From: Acidimicrobium ferrooxidans DSM 10331
Lineage (GTDB): Bacteria; Actinomycetota; Acidimicrobiia; Acidimicrobiales; Acidimicrobiaceae
Direction: 5' to 3'
Length of the DNA: 64,000 nt
NCBI RefSeq assembly: GCF_000023265.1
Contig: NC_013124.1
Span: forward strand, 62,001 to 126,000
Within the stretch, counting starts at the first letter, position 1. The number at the start of each line of letters is the position of its first letter. The notes under the pieces were generated by a model. It did no database searches, was not told the origin of the DNA, and saw only the letters and a program-made list of their open reading frames with translations. Made by a program: the position numbers and the translations under genes. This document shows positions 1 to 9,900 of the stretch, one piece after another.

Positions 1-1103
1 CGCCAGGAGACACTCTGGCTGAGGAGGGAGTCGAAGAGCCCGCCACCGACCAGTGCAACCGCTGGGAACGCCTCGACTGGGTAGGTCGAGGGGAGATACC
101 CAGGACGGAAGGCCATGGCAGTGTAGACGAGCGCAGCGATCCCGAAGGGGCGCGTTCGTCGAGCGATGACGCCGATGCACGCGGCCGGCACCAGGAGGAC
201 GAGAACCGGGTCGAGGTGAAGCCACCCCTGGAGCAGGCCCCAGGCGGCCGTGCCGTGGCGGAGGATGAAGCCGCTGCCCGCACGCTCGAAGACTTGCCAC
301 GCTGCGCTCCCGAGCAAACTCACGTGACCGGGTCCGGGGAGGAGTGCTCCCTTGAGCGTGGCGTAGAGCAGGTACAGGCTCCCGATACTCCCGGTGACGA
401 GGAGAAAGGTCCACATTGCGACCGAGCGCCGTTCATCGCGGTAGCGCCGAGCGAGGAGCCAGAGCACGGTGGGAGTCCAGAGGAGGGCCGTCTCCACGGA
501 CAGGATCGCTGCGCCGAACGCGATGCCAGCGATCACGACGGCGTGCAAGCGGCGCCTTGGATCCGAGAGCGACCAGATCGCGACGAGAACCAGAGCCATC
601 GCGACGTTGTCGAGTTCGACGAGGCGCTCGAGCGTGATGGCAAGCGGGGACAGGCCCCAGAGGATGACGGCTATGGCGGCAGCACCAGGGTGCCAGCGGA
701 GCCTCTTCGCCGCTCCGACCAGCGCGCCGAGCGCGACGAGCGACCAGATCCACATCGCGAAGCGGAGCTGGGCGACGGCGTCGAGGCCCTGGGGCAGGAC
801 ATGGGCAAGGAGCCACCACATGCCGGCAAGGAGGATCCACGCGAGCGGTGGATGATCGTACCAGTACGTGTAAGGGGCAAGCCGCCCGAGGTGCAGCAGA
901 GCCCACGCCTCCGCGGCATAGGTACCCTCGTCGAGCATCGGGGTCGGGTTGTGTGCGGCGCCCGCGACGTGAACGAGAGCGACGATGGCAGCGGTTCCCC
1001 AGGCGAGCGTGTTGCCCGCCACCGACCAGGTGCCCCGAGCCGCGGTCTGTGTCGAATCCGGGGCTTCCGGAACCTCATGCGTTCGGACGAGAGTCTCAAC
1101 CAC
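1..1103 (-). CDS. GT-C type membrane glycosyltransferase (PMT/ArnT-like), 3' part outside window
   Basis: The minus-strand frame is open from GTG at 1103 to the window edge, so the C-terminus is missing. After about 40 residues comes the luminal signature of GT39/GT83-like polyprenyl-phosphate-sugar transferases, an acidic MLDEGTY motif followed by YWYDHPP. Repeated hydrophobic segments follow (for example WILLAGMWWLLAHVL and AAIAVILWGLSP). The family moves a sugar from a lipid-phosphate donor on the outer face of the membrane; acceptor and sugar are unknown here. The GTG lies 2 nt after the stop of the upstream GT2 gene, so the two are probably one operon. The start has no clear Shine-Dalgarno and is chosen for coupling. 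The family call is good; the substrate is not predictable. Confidence 0.72.
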   Translation of the reverse strand, partial: MVETLVRTHEVPEAPDSTQTAARGTWSVAGNTLAWGTAAIVALVHVAGAAHNPTPMLDEGTYAAEAWALLHLGRLAPYTYWYDHPPLAWILLAGMWWLLAHVLPQGLDAVAQLRFAMWIWSLVALGALVGAAKRLRWHPGAAAIAVILWGLSPLAITLERLVELDNVAMALVLVAIWSLSDPRRRLHAVVIAGIAFGAAILSVETALLWTPTVLWLLARRYRDERRSVAMWTFLLVTGSIGSLYLLYATLKGALLPGPGHVSLLGSAAWQVFERAGSGFILRHGTAAWGLLQGWLHLDPVLVLLVPAACIGVIARRTRPFGIAALVYTAMAFRPGYLPSTYPVEAFPAVALVGGGLFDSLLSQSVSW

Positions 1104-1105
1104 GG

Positions 1106-2401
1106 CTACGCCACCTGCTGTTCGCTCAGGACCTCGTCAGGAGTTGACAAGCGACGGTGTGCGCCGACATGCTCCGTCTTTGCCCAACCGCGCTCACCGC
1201 GGAGCTCGCGCACCAGCGCTACGAGCAGGGCGGTCACGAGCACGAGCTGGTAGGGGATGAGACCGAGGACGAGGGAGAGCGCATCTCGGATGCGTGGCCG
1301 CTCACCGCGTAGGCGACGCAAGCGAGCTGCGGCGATGACCTCGAAGCTGAGGGCGCCGAGCTCCGCGAAGAGAGATAGGAAGGCGAAGAGGACGAGGTCG
1401 ACGGGGAGTCGACGTGTCAAGCCCCAGGCGAGCATTGCGACCGGGATCAGCACGCCCGTGAGGGCTTGCTGGAACGGTGCCGCCAATGTGAAGAGCGCAA
1501 GTGCCCTTCTCCGCCAGGGGAGTTTGCGCCAAGAGCCCTTGCGGAGCACCTGGATGAAGCCCTGGTCCCATCGGGTGCGCTGGCGAACGAAAGCGCGCAG
1601 GCTAAGGGGTGTCTCCTCCTGCGTGGCGAGTGCCTCCTCAAAGCGGACTGCGATCTGAGCGCCGCAGGTGGCGAGTCGAATTCCCATGTCGGCATCCTCG
1701 GTGAGCGCGTTGGGGTCCCAGAGGCCGACCTCGTGCAGGGTATGGGAGCGAAAGACGCACGTGTTCCCACCGAGCGGTACGACGCCGTGGCGGGCTTGCC
1801 ACGGAAGGCGGCTCGAGTACCACAGGTAGTACTCGACCGCGGATCGGGTTGCGAACCACGAGCTGGACAGGTTGACGAGGAGGACGCCTCCCTGAAGCAC
1901 GTCGAGACCGGGACGCATGGCGAACTCGGCGGCTGCAAGCGCAAAGAAGCCTTCTGCGACGTCATCCTCCGCGTCGACAATGGCGATGAGCTCGGCGCTC
2001 CCCGCCGCCTCCATCCCAGTGATGAGGGCTGCAGGTTTCGATTTAGGCCAGTGGTGGTCGACGACGACCTCGATGCGATCGGGGTGCGCCGAGGCAGCAC
2101 GTTCCGCGACCGCATGGGTGGCCTGATCATCGTGGCCGACGATGGCGATGATCCGCAGCGCGTCGTACGGTTGTCGCGCGAGGCGCTCGAGGGTCGCCCC
2201 GAGGACCGTCTCCTCATGGCGGGCTGGTATGAGCACAGCCATCGTCGGCAGGGTCGTCAAACTGTCGGCGCTGATTTGGAAGGATAGCTGACGTCGAAGC
2301 TGTGGGTCTTCCCACCCGAATGCTGCAAGTGCAACAGCGGAGAGCGAGGCTGTTAGCACGATTACAGCGCCAGTCAGGTAGAGCCAATCCCCGATCGTCA
2401 T
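1106..2401 (-). CDS. Membrane-bound family 2 glycosyltransferase (cellulose-synthase-like)
   Basis: This is a 431-aa processive-type GT2 enzyme. One N-terminal membrane helix (about 7-29) precedes a GT-A domain beginning MAVLIPARHEE. The metal/nucleotide-sugar motif DAEDD lies at 143-147, the TED motif near 234-236, and the acceptor-site QRTRW at 274-278. C-terminal hydrophobic segments from about 295 onward would form the membrane part. It should extend or initiate a polysaccharide or glycolipid at the cytoplasmic membrane from a nucleotide sugar. ATG 2401 is chosen because GAGGAG stands 7 nt upstream; a longer in-frame reading to 2557 has no such site. It is followed directly by the GT-C gene, suggesting a joint glycan pathway. 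Confidence 0.85.
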   Translation of the reverse strand: MTIGDWLYLTGAVIVLTASLSAVALAAFGWEDPQLRRQLSFQISADSLTTLPTMAVLIPARHEETVLGATLERLARQPYDALRIIAIVGHDDQATHAVAERAASAHPDRIEVVVDHHWPKSKPAALITGMEAAGSAELIAIVDAEDDVAEGFFALAAAEFAMRPGLDVLQGGVLLVNLSSSWFATRSAVEYYLWYSSRLPWQARHGVVPLGGNTCVFRSHTLHEVGLWDPNALTEDADMGIRLATCGAQIAVRFEEALATQEETPLSLRAFVRQRTRWDQGFIQVLRKGSWRKLPWRRRALALFTLAAPFQQALTGVLIPVAMLAWGLTRRLPVDLVLFAFLSLFAELGALSFEVIAAARLRRLRGERPRIRDALSLVLGLIPYQLVLVTALLVALVRELRGERGWAKTEHVGAHRRLSTPDEVLSEQQVA

Positions 2402-3217
2402 TGAGAACTCCTCGATCCCCAGGTCGTCCGCTGACGTAGTGTAGAGCCAGCTCAGAGGGGATGGAACTCCAGGCAGATCTCGCAACGATGTGGCAATGAA
2501 AGTCGGGCACTGGTGCATGGGATGCGCTTGTGGCCTCTGCACGTGATCCATGAACAACTCGAAACAGATTGGTGAACAGTCGCAATGATTGTCATCAAAT
2601 CAGTCGGATCGGCGCGGCATATGGCCGTGAAATGGTCGCTCAGAGTGGTGAGTTGGCTGCGGAAGGTCATGCTTCCAGATGCGCACCGCCGCAGCGACGG
2701 CGGTGTCGAGGTTGAACGCATGGTGATCCCGTGGGCAGATGCGACGAGTGAATCCGCATCGATCGACGGTCCTTGCGACCTACGAGCCGTGATGCCGTTG
2801 GTATCGGCGATCCTTCGTCGCTCGTTCCGATCCGTCTGCACCGCCGAAGTGGTCGAAACGCCCCAACTACGGATGAGAGGCGTAGCGGAGTTGGTGATGA
2901 GGCATGTGGGGTCAGTCCAAGTGACGTGGGGTGAGGTCTCACCTGCCACGTGGCGTCATCGGTTCACGGAGAGCATTCCCTGGGTCGCGGCATCGACAGC
3001 GCTCTCCGATCGGCGACGACCCAGCGAAGGCCCTGTCCGTCTGCGCGTCGAGGTGGTGAGGAGTGTCACGGGTTGGTCAAGGGCGAGGCATCAGCTGCAC
3101 GAACGTGGCGGCGGCGAGGATACTCCTGCTAACGCCTGGCTAACGCTCGTCCAGGTGAGCCGCTGGCGAGCGAGGTAGGACTTGAGTCCCGAGGACCGAT
3201 CGAGGGAAGGGGGGCTC
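2402..3217. other. Divergent intergenic region, about 0.8 kb
   Basis: No convincing gene lies here. The open frames on both strands have shuffled composition and no recognisable domain. On the minus strand TACACT around 2437-2442 is a possible -10 for the GT2 operon. On the plus strand TAGGAC at 3176-3181 is a possible -10 for the surface-protein gene, with the direct repeats at 3128-3145 upstream of it. The part near 2440-2640 is visibly less GC-rich than the surrounding genes. Confidence 0.6.
3128..3145 (+). promoter_or_regulatory. SARP-box-like direct repeat upstream of the surface-protein gene
   Basis: The heptamer GCTAACG occurs at 3128-3134 and again at 3139-3145, separated by CCTG, so the period is 11 bp, one helical turn. 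SARP/BTAD regulators are known to bind heptameric direct repeats with about this period in front of target promoters. The pair lies about 30 bp before the possible -10 TAGGAC (3176) and 73 bp before ATG 3218. A matching pair in the other orientation lies at 10507-10524, and a BTAD regulator gene lies between them. Binding is an inference. Confidence 0.5.
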
Positions 3218-6200
3218 ATGCGCAGGTGGGCGGGTGTGCCGGTCGTGAAGAAGCTGGCAAGTATCGGAGCAGGACTCGGGCTGGTTGGCGCAGGTCTGTC
3301 GGTGCCGTTGACCCATGCGGCGCTCGCGGGTTCGAACTCGTCGAGTGAGACGTTCTACTACACCGGGAGTCAACAGACCTTTACTGTGCCGATGGGGGTC
3401 ACACAGCTTGACTACACCGTGGCTGGTGGGGCAGGAGGAGCAGGTTACGCAGCGCTCGCAGGCGAGTTAGGTGGCTCGGGTGGCGACGGTTCGGTCGTCA
3501 CCGGCACGCTGACGGTGACGCCCGGAGAGCAGCTGATCATCGAAGTGGGGTCTTCTGGTGCGAACGCGAGTTCCAATCAGCAGAGTTGTGGTGGTCCCTT
3601 CAGCCTCTATGTCGGAGGTGCCGGCGGATCGAACCCGGATTCGAGCTTCAGCGGTGGCTCGGGCGGCGACGGCAATTGCGACCTCTTCAATTCTGGCGGT
3701 GGTGGCGGCGGTGGTGGAGCGGCGAGCGCCATCCTCGACAGTAGTAACGCTGCGCTCGTCGTCGCAGCGGGCGGCGGTGGTGGTGGCGGCGCTGGTGCGG
3801 CCGCGGGTTACGACGGCGGCGCGGGTGGCGCCAATGCCTCTGGTGGCCCCGGAGGGGGCGACGGAGCAGGTAGTGGGGGCCAAATCGGTGCTGCCGGCAG
3901 CAGTGCTGGTGGGACCGGTGGATACGACGACGTAGCGGGACATGAGTCCGGTGGTGGCGGCGGCGGTGGTGGTGGCCTCGACGGCGGTGACGGCGGCAGC
4001 GCAGGACAGATTGGTGGTGGCGGCGGTGGTGGCGGCGGCTCCGGGAGTTCGACCACGGGTAGCGGCGTCACCGTGTCTGCGACCAACAACGGCAACGGCT
4101 ACGTGACGCTGAGTTGGTCCACCTCTCCACCGCCCCCCGCGCTGAGCGCCACGCTGAGCGCCACCAGTTCGCCGAGCCCTGCCTATGCAGGGGACACCGT
4201 CAGTTTTGCGGTTCACGTGTCGGGGAGCGGGTCGTCAAGCCCGGTGACTGGGGAAGCCTTCATTGAAGCCCCGGGCAAGACCGATCAGACGGAATTCATC
4301 CCCGTTGCCGAGGTCCCGATCTCCGACGGGGCTGGAACCGTTCAAGAGTCGGTGGATCAGGTGGCGGCGGTACTCGAGGCGGAGGGCGAGAGCGTTCCGT
4401 ACGGGACATTGACCCTGCCGGTCTACTTCATCGGTTCGGGGGCCTGGCAGGGGGTCGGCGCGACAGGTTCCGTCGGTGTCGACCTGTCCATCGACCCCAC
4501 GACCACGAGCCTCTCGCTACAGCCGTCCTCGCCGGTCGTCGGCCAGCCAGTGACGCTCACGGCGACGGTGACGAACCAGTCCCAGGCCGCACCCGGCCTT
4601 CCGCCGACCGGGAGCGTGACCTTCTCGGCGACGGACAGCGCCGGCACGACGACGAAACTCGGTACGGCGTCGGTCGACGGTTCGGGCCAGGCCACGCTCT
4701 CGGGCCTGGAGCTGCCAGCGGGTGCGGACACCATCACCGCGAGTTACTCGGGGGATCCCACCCACGATGCCTCCTCGACCACGAGCTCGATCGATGTCTC
4801 GAACGCGCTGGCGCTGTTCGCCTCGAGCACCCCGTACCCTGCGTACTTCGGCAATGACGTGGCCGTCACCGCCACCGTGGCCGGGGGCGGGTCGCTCGGT
4901 GCAGCGACCGGCACGGCGTGCATCGAGGGTCCGTCCGGAGGAGTGACGCTTGGCTGCTTCGTCGTCGACCAGGGTTCCGGGAGCTTCACGATCCCGGTCG
5001 AGGAAGCGGCGACGCTGCTGGGTGCGAGCCGGGCCTACGGTCCCCGGGCGTTGCCCGTTACGTTCACGGGTTCGGGCGCCTGGCAAGGTGTCGACCTCAC
5101 CGGCTCTGTGAACGTCGACCTCTCGCTCGACCCCACGACCACGAACCTCTCGGTGCAGCCGTCCTCGCCGGTCGCCCGCCAGCCAGAGACGCTCGTGGCG
5201 ACGGTGACGAACCAGTCCCAGGCCGCACCCGGCCTTCCGCCGACCGGGAGCGTGACCTTCTCGGCGACGGACAGCGCCGGCACGACGACGAGACTTGGCA
5301 CGTCCACGCTCTCGAGCTCGGGCCAGGCGATCCTCACCGGCATCAGCCTTCCGGCTGGCGTGCACGTCGTCACCGCGAGCTACTCGGGGGATCCCACCCA
5401 CGATGCCTCCTCGGCGTCGAGCACGATCGTGGTGACGACACCGGTACGGCTCGACCTCGCGGCCTCACCGACATCGTCGTCCTTCGGTTCTGCGGAGACG
5501 CTCACCGCCACCGTGCATGGCCAGGCGCGTGGGTCCGTCACCTTCAGTCTGATCCAGGGCAGGAAGACCAAGCGGCTCGGCACAGCGCCGGTGACCTCGG
5601 GCCATACGGCGCAGCTCGTCACCTCGAACCTGCCCGTCGGCACCGACGAGATCGTCGCTACGTACACGCCGTCGAGCGGCTCCGACGTCGCGCCCGCCTA
5701 TGCCGACACCACGTTGGTGGTGGTGCAGGACGTGCCCGCGATCACGATCCTCGGACCGACGAGCGTGGCAGCGGGGTCGTCCGCGTCGTACACCATCCTC
5801 GTGACGGCGAACGGGAGCCCGGTCGACGGTGGGACGCTGCTGGTCCAGCTGGGCGACACATCATCCACCGCGACCGTGGACGCCAACGGACTGGCGACCG
5901 TGACACTCACCTTCCCCAGGACCGGCGGCACGCAGGTCCTCTCTGCCATGTACCTGGGGTCACCGACGGTGGCAATGGCGTCGAACACCCTCTCGGTGAC
6001 GGTGACGTCCCCCTCCCCATCGACGTCGGCGCAGAGTTCCAGCACGCCGCCCGCTGGCTCGTCGTCGAGCTCGAGTACGACCACCGCGTCGTCCACCAGC
6101 ACGAGCACGTCTCCGACGAGCCCGGGAACGACCAGCTCGACCTCGACGCAAGCAGTGCGGCCGGTGACGGCGAGTTCGGCAGTGACGGTCCCGACCGCCT

Positions 6201-6322
6201 CGACCGGAGAACCCTTCGCGTCCCCGTGGTGGTGGGCTCTCTCCGGGTTCGGCGTCGGAACAGGGTCGACGCTGGCAGCGGTCCAGATCCGTCGCCGCCG
6301 CAACACGCGCGAGGCCGTGTAA
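3218..6322 (+). CDS. Large secreted glycine-rich / Ig-like surface protein with C-terminal anchor
   Basis: The 1034-aa product starts with a signal peptide (MRR, then a hydrophobic stretch ending near THAALA, about residue 35). A glycine-rich domain (about 45-295) follows, opening with the TFTVP segment typical of bacterial Gly-rich_2 domains and containing runs of 6-9 glycines. Four or more Ig-like (Big_3/Ig_5) units follow, including a 212-residue module present twice. A Ser/Thr-rich stalk (about 930-990) leads to TASTGEP, a hydrophobic segment containing PWWWALSGF, and an IRRRR tail. This end resembles a sortase sorting signal (compare LAxTG). A sortase gene lies at 10610. ATG 3218 is chosen because AAGGGGGG precedes it; TTG 3182 is the alternative. 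Likely role is adhesion or an S-layer-like surface function. Confidence 0.82.
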   Translation: MRRWAGVPVVKKLASIGAGLGLVGAGLSVPLTHAALAGSNSSSETFYYTGSQQTFTVPMGVTQLDYTVAGGAGGAGYAALAGELGGSGGDGSVVTGTLTVTPGEQLIIEVGSSGANASSNQQSCGGPFSLYVGGAGGSNPDSSFSGGSGGDGNCDLFNSGGGGGGGGAASAILDSSNAALVVAAGGGGGGGAGAAAGYDGGAGGANASGGPGGGDGAGSGGQIGAAGSSAGGTGGYDDVAGHESGGGGGGGGGLDGGDGGSAGQIGGGGGGGGGSGSSTTGSGVTVSATNNGNGYVTLSWSTSPPPPALSATLSATSSPSPAYAGDTVSFAVHVSGSGSSSPVTGEAFIEAPGKTDQTEFIPVAEVPISDGAGTVQESVDQVAAVLEAEGESVPYGTLTLPVYFIGSGAWQGVGATGSVGVDLSIDPTTTSLSLQPSSPVVGQPVTLTATVTNQSQAAPGLPPTGSVTFSATDSAGTTTKLGTASVDGSGQATLSGLELPAGADTITASYSGDPTHDASSTTSSIDVSNALALFASSTPYPAYFGNDVAVTATVAGGGSLGAATGTACIEGPSGGVTLGCFVVDQGSGSFTIPVEEAATLLGASRAYGPRALPVTFTGSGAWQGVDLTGSVNVDLSLDPTTTNLSVQPSSPVARQPETLVATVTNQSQAAPGLPPTGSVTFSATDSAGTTTRLGTSTLSSSGQAILTGISLPAGVHVVTASYSGDPTHDASSASSTIVVTTPVRLDLAASPTSSSFGSAETLTATVHGQARGSVTFSLIQGRKTKRLGTAPVTSGHTAQLVTSNLPVGTDEIVATYTPSSGSDVAPAYADTTLVVVQDVPAITILGPTSVAAGSSASYTILVTANGSPVDGGTLLVQLGDTSSTATVDANGLATVTLTFPRTGGTQVLSAMYLGSPTVAMASNTLSVTVTSPSPSTSAQSSSTPPAGSSSSSSTTTASSTSTSTSPTSPGTTSSTSTQAVRPVTASSAVTVPTASTGEPFASPWWWALSGFGVGTGSTLAAVQIRRRRNTREAV
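4160..5431 (+). repeat. In-gene tandem duplication, 636-bp unit (212 codons) x2
   Basis: Two consecutive units of the surface-protein gene repeat with a 636-bp offset; for example 4491 corresponds to 5127 and 4561 to 5197. Each codes for a pair of Ig-like domains. The second half of each unit is nearly identical at DNA level (4561-4660 against 5197-5296), while the first half has diverged. That pattern suggests recent recombination or gene conversion restricted to part of the unit. Confidence 0.85.
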
Positions 6323-6950
6323 GCGGCAGCAGGGACTCAGCCGGTCGTCTCGCGGTTCGGCCGTGGTGGCTCCAGCATCCGACCGAGAGCTCAGTCTGGT
6401 TCGTACAGCCGAAGCCTCTCTATCAAGGGGTTGAGGGAACTCGAGGGCTTCGTCGTTGTGGCTGAGCGCGTAACGTCGTGCCGGAGCCGGCGGTCTCGCC
6501 CATGTCTCGAGCACCGGCTCCCGGGTGACGAGCTCGTGAGCGGACCTGTCCGGTGTCGGAGACGCGCACTCACCGCGGAGTCATCGAACGAGTCGATGCG
6601 CCCGAACGTGAGCACGTCCCGTACGCTCGCACCACGCTCGCCGCTGGGGCGGGGACGGAGATCGTCAGCCCGGCCTGCGCCTTCGATGTCGCGGCATCCT
6701 CGAGCGCTCGCGGGCCGTGATCGCCGAGGGTCCCCAGTGGATCTCCGAGTCCGTCGAGCATCGGGAAGCTCGTCGACCGAGCAGTGACCGATCGGGCCTT
6801 CTAGCAGGTCACCGACTTGCTACAGTCCGTCCTGGGGGTGATGCAGGGCGGCGGAGGGTGCACAGGTGGCGACTTGGGTGTTCGCAGATCGGAAGCACGG
6901 GACGCGGACCGCTGCGCACGACGCACGGTGAATGGGACAGTGTTCCACCG
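6323..6950. other. Intergenic region before the SARP-type regulator
   Basis: No domain-bearing frame is seen on either strand. The region must hold the regulator promoter, but no convincing -35/-10 pair was found. The regulator frame is open upstream to 6717, so part of this stretch could be coding if a far-upstream GTG were used. The peptide from 6717 to 6950 looks random, which argues against that. Confidence 0.5.
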
Positions 6951-9900
6951 ATGCGGCACGACGATGCCAGCGATCCGGAGGTGACCGTGCGTCAGCCCAT
7001 GGGGGCGTACGGGCGCAGCGCAACAGGGCGACGGACGGGTGGTCCGCGGGTGAAGGTGCGTGTCCTCGGACAGCCGCGCGTAGAGACCAGTCTCGGATCC
7101 ATCGCGGTCGGAGGTCAGCGGGCCAAGTTCCTCGTCGGGCTCGCAGCCGCAGGAGGCGTCCTCAGCGTCGAGGAGGCCGCGACGCTTCTCTGGCCTTCCG
7201 TACGTCCACCGAGCTGGCGCGGCGCGCTGCGCGTCCTCGTCCATGAGCTTCGCGACGCGTTCTCGCGAGTTGGCGCACCACGGGGGCTCGTGCAGCGTTC
7301 CGGCCCCATCTTCGTGCTCGATACTGGCGATGGTGAGGTCGACGTCGACCTCTGGTTTGCGAGGGACGCCGCGCGGGATGGACGTGCGGCCTGGGAGGCG
7401 GGCGACTTCGTGACGGCACGCGCGCGAGCTGAGGATGTCGAGTCGATCCTCGCCGAGGGTGTGCTGCCTGGGCTCGATGACGAGGCCGTCCGTGACCTGC
7501 GCGGTGGCGTCACGGCGGAGCGCATACGGAACCTCGAGGTGCTCGCACGCAGCGCGGCAGCACTCGGCGACTGCTCGAGTGCCCTTGAGACTGTCGAGGG
7601 TGCGCTCGGCCTCGACCCCACCAACCAGCCCCTGTGCCAAGTCGGGCTCATGGCCGCGGAGACATTGGGTGCAGTGGCTCGCGGGCTCGCGCTCTACGCC
7701 CGTCTACGCGCCGCCCTCGCATCGGGCCTCGGCGTTTCTCCGAGCCCCGCACTCGCCGCAAGCTACGCGCGTCTCATTGCTGCGCAAGGTGGGCAAGCGC
7801 GAGGCGCCGACGAGCCCCACTCCCTGCCCGAGGCCATGAGGTCCCGTCACCGTGTCGTTGGTCGGACGACCGAACTCGCTCACCTCGGCGTGTTGTGGGG
7901 CAGGGTCGAGCGCGGCGAGGGGCTCGCGTCCGTCGTGGTCGGTCCCGCAGGCATCGGCAAGACAGCCTTGCTCGGCGAGCTCGGTGCGGTCGTCGTGAGT
8001 CGAGGAGGCAGGGTGCTCTACGGGCGCGAGTCGGATCCGCCTTCGCATGAGCTCGCGGCGATCGTCGAGGCACTGCGCGCCTATCAGACTCGCTGTGCGC
8101 GGGTCGGCGTGCCTTGCAACCTCGGACCGCTCGGAGCGGACCTCGAAACCCTGCTCGGAAGCGGCTCGGACAACGTTCGTCTCGCACCGCGGAGCCGACG
8201 CCTTCGACTCTCGCAGGCAGTTCGCGGATGGTGGGCGGCAGTCGGCTCTGAGCGCCCGACGCTGGTCGTCTTGGACGATCTCCACTGGGCCTCGGCGACG
8301 ACGACAGCCATCCTGGCCGATCTCGCCGTCGATGGCCCCCCTGAGGGTGTTCTCGTCGTTGGCGCCGCACGCTCGACGGGATCGGCGCTGCCACCGAGCA
8401 TCGGGTCATTGGTCTCGTGGGGCGCTCGGACCATCGAACTCGGACCACTGGCGCTCGACGCCGTCGCCGACCTCCTCGGCTCGACCGGACATGACGCCGC
8501 ACGAGTCGCTGCGGAAGTCTGGCTCGCGAGCGGGGGCAATCCCGAGAGAGTGTGGGAACTCGCTGAGCTCGTCGTGAATCCCGGAGCCCGAGGTCGCAGC
8601 GGTCTCGCGCGCCTCGACGTCGATCGCCTCTCCCCACCCGCACGACGGATCGTCCGAGCTGCGGCCGTGCTCGGTCGCGCAACGCCCGCGTCCGTCGTGT
8701 TCGACGTTGCCGACACTGACGATGTCGCCGCGCTGCAGGAGGCGCAGGCTGCGGGCGTCCTCGGCCTCTCGCAGGGGGGTTCCGTCGTGCTACGACACGA
8801 CCTCCTCCGTGAGGACGTCCTCGCGCAGGCAGGGACCGATGAGAAGGTCCGCTTGCACGCCCGAGCGGCCGAGGCGCTTGCCAAGGGAGGTACGTCGTCG
8901 CACACCCTCGTCCACCACCTCGCTCGAGCGGCCCCCGTAGTGTCGCCCGAGCGACTCGCCAAGGCCCGTCTCTCGGCGGCGCGCGAAGCCGCCAGCCTCG
9001 GCGCGTACGAGGATGCACTCAGTGCACTCGACGCTTGGCGGGTGGAGCGGTCGGACGGTGGAGCCGATGACCTGGATGCCCTCGTGCTGCGAGTGGAGTG
9101 CTTGAGTGCCCTCGGCGATCCACGGCTCCGAGACGCCGTGGTCGAGCTCTTGGAGCGTGCCGTGGTTCTGCGTCGGATCGCTGCGGCAGCGACGGCTGCC
9201 GAGATCGTCACCGCGGCGCTCATCCCGACCCTCGTGGGTCGAGAGGATCCCGCCATCACCACGCGGTTGCAGGCCGCTCTCGAGCGAGCCCGTCGACCGG
9301 AGCACATCGCCTCCTTGGCGTCTGCGCTTGCCCTGTCGCGGGTCTGGACGGCGTCGGCCAGGGATCGGCGAGCGCTGGCGAGGCGTGCGGTCGCGGCCCT
9401 CGACCGTCGCGGCGGCCAGGGTGCCGACGCCCTCGCACTGGCGACCTTGACGCGAGCGCACCTCGGCAGCCTCGAGGCAGCCCACCCAGCCCATCGCCTC
9501 GCCAGCGCTCGCCGCATCCTCGCGCTTGCGAGGTCGACTCATGACATCGAGGGCGTTGCTCGCGGCCATCTACTGGCGCACGACGCGCTGGTGGAGCTCG
9601 GTCATCTCGACGAGGCCGACCTCGAACTCCAGGCTGCCCGGCTGTGCGCCGCAGCTCTCGACGACCAGGTGCGCTGGGAGGTGGAGATCCGTGAGGCAGG
9701 ACGTCGGCTCATGGCGGGGAGGCTTCGCGATGCCGAGGCAGCCGCTGAGCAGGCGCTGGTCACGGTCCGGGCCGAGATTCTCCGCGAAGGCGCTGCGGCG
9801 GTCTACGGGGCCCAGCTGATGATGGTGCGCGAGGCCGAGGGACGGCTTGGCGAGCTCGCGGACGCCGTCGCAGAGTTTCGTCGGGTCCAGCACGAGTGGA

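Noticed and set aside
216-1253. Long plus-strand open frame of 345 codons
   Set aside because: It is the shadow of the GT-C and GT2 genes on the minus strand, which carry clear motifs (YDHPP, DAEDD, QRTRW); its own peptide is charged and low-complexity without a domain.
2585-3178. Open frame of 197 codons in the intergenic region
   Set aside because: No ribosome site or domain, unusual composition, and it ends inside the promoter region of the surface-protein gene.
3668-4070. Glycine-codon runs looking like a simple-sequence repeat or CRISPR-like array
   Set aside because: The runs are in frame with the surface-protein gene and code for a glycine-rich domain; unit length is irregular and there are no spacers.
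4918-6465. Plus-strand open frame of 515 codons
   Set aside because: It is an alternative frame inside the surface-protein gene; the Ig-like repeats are in the other frame.
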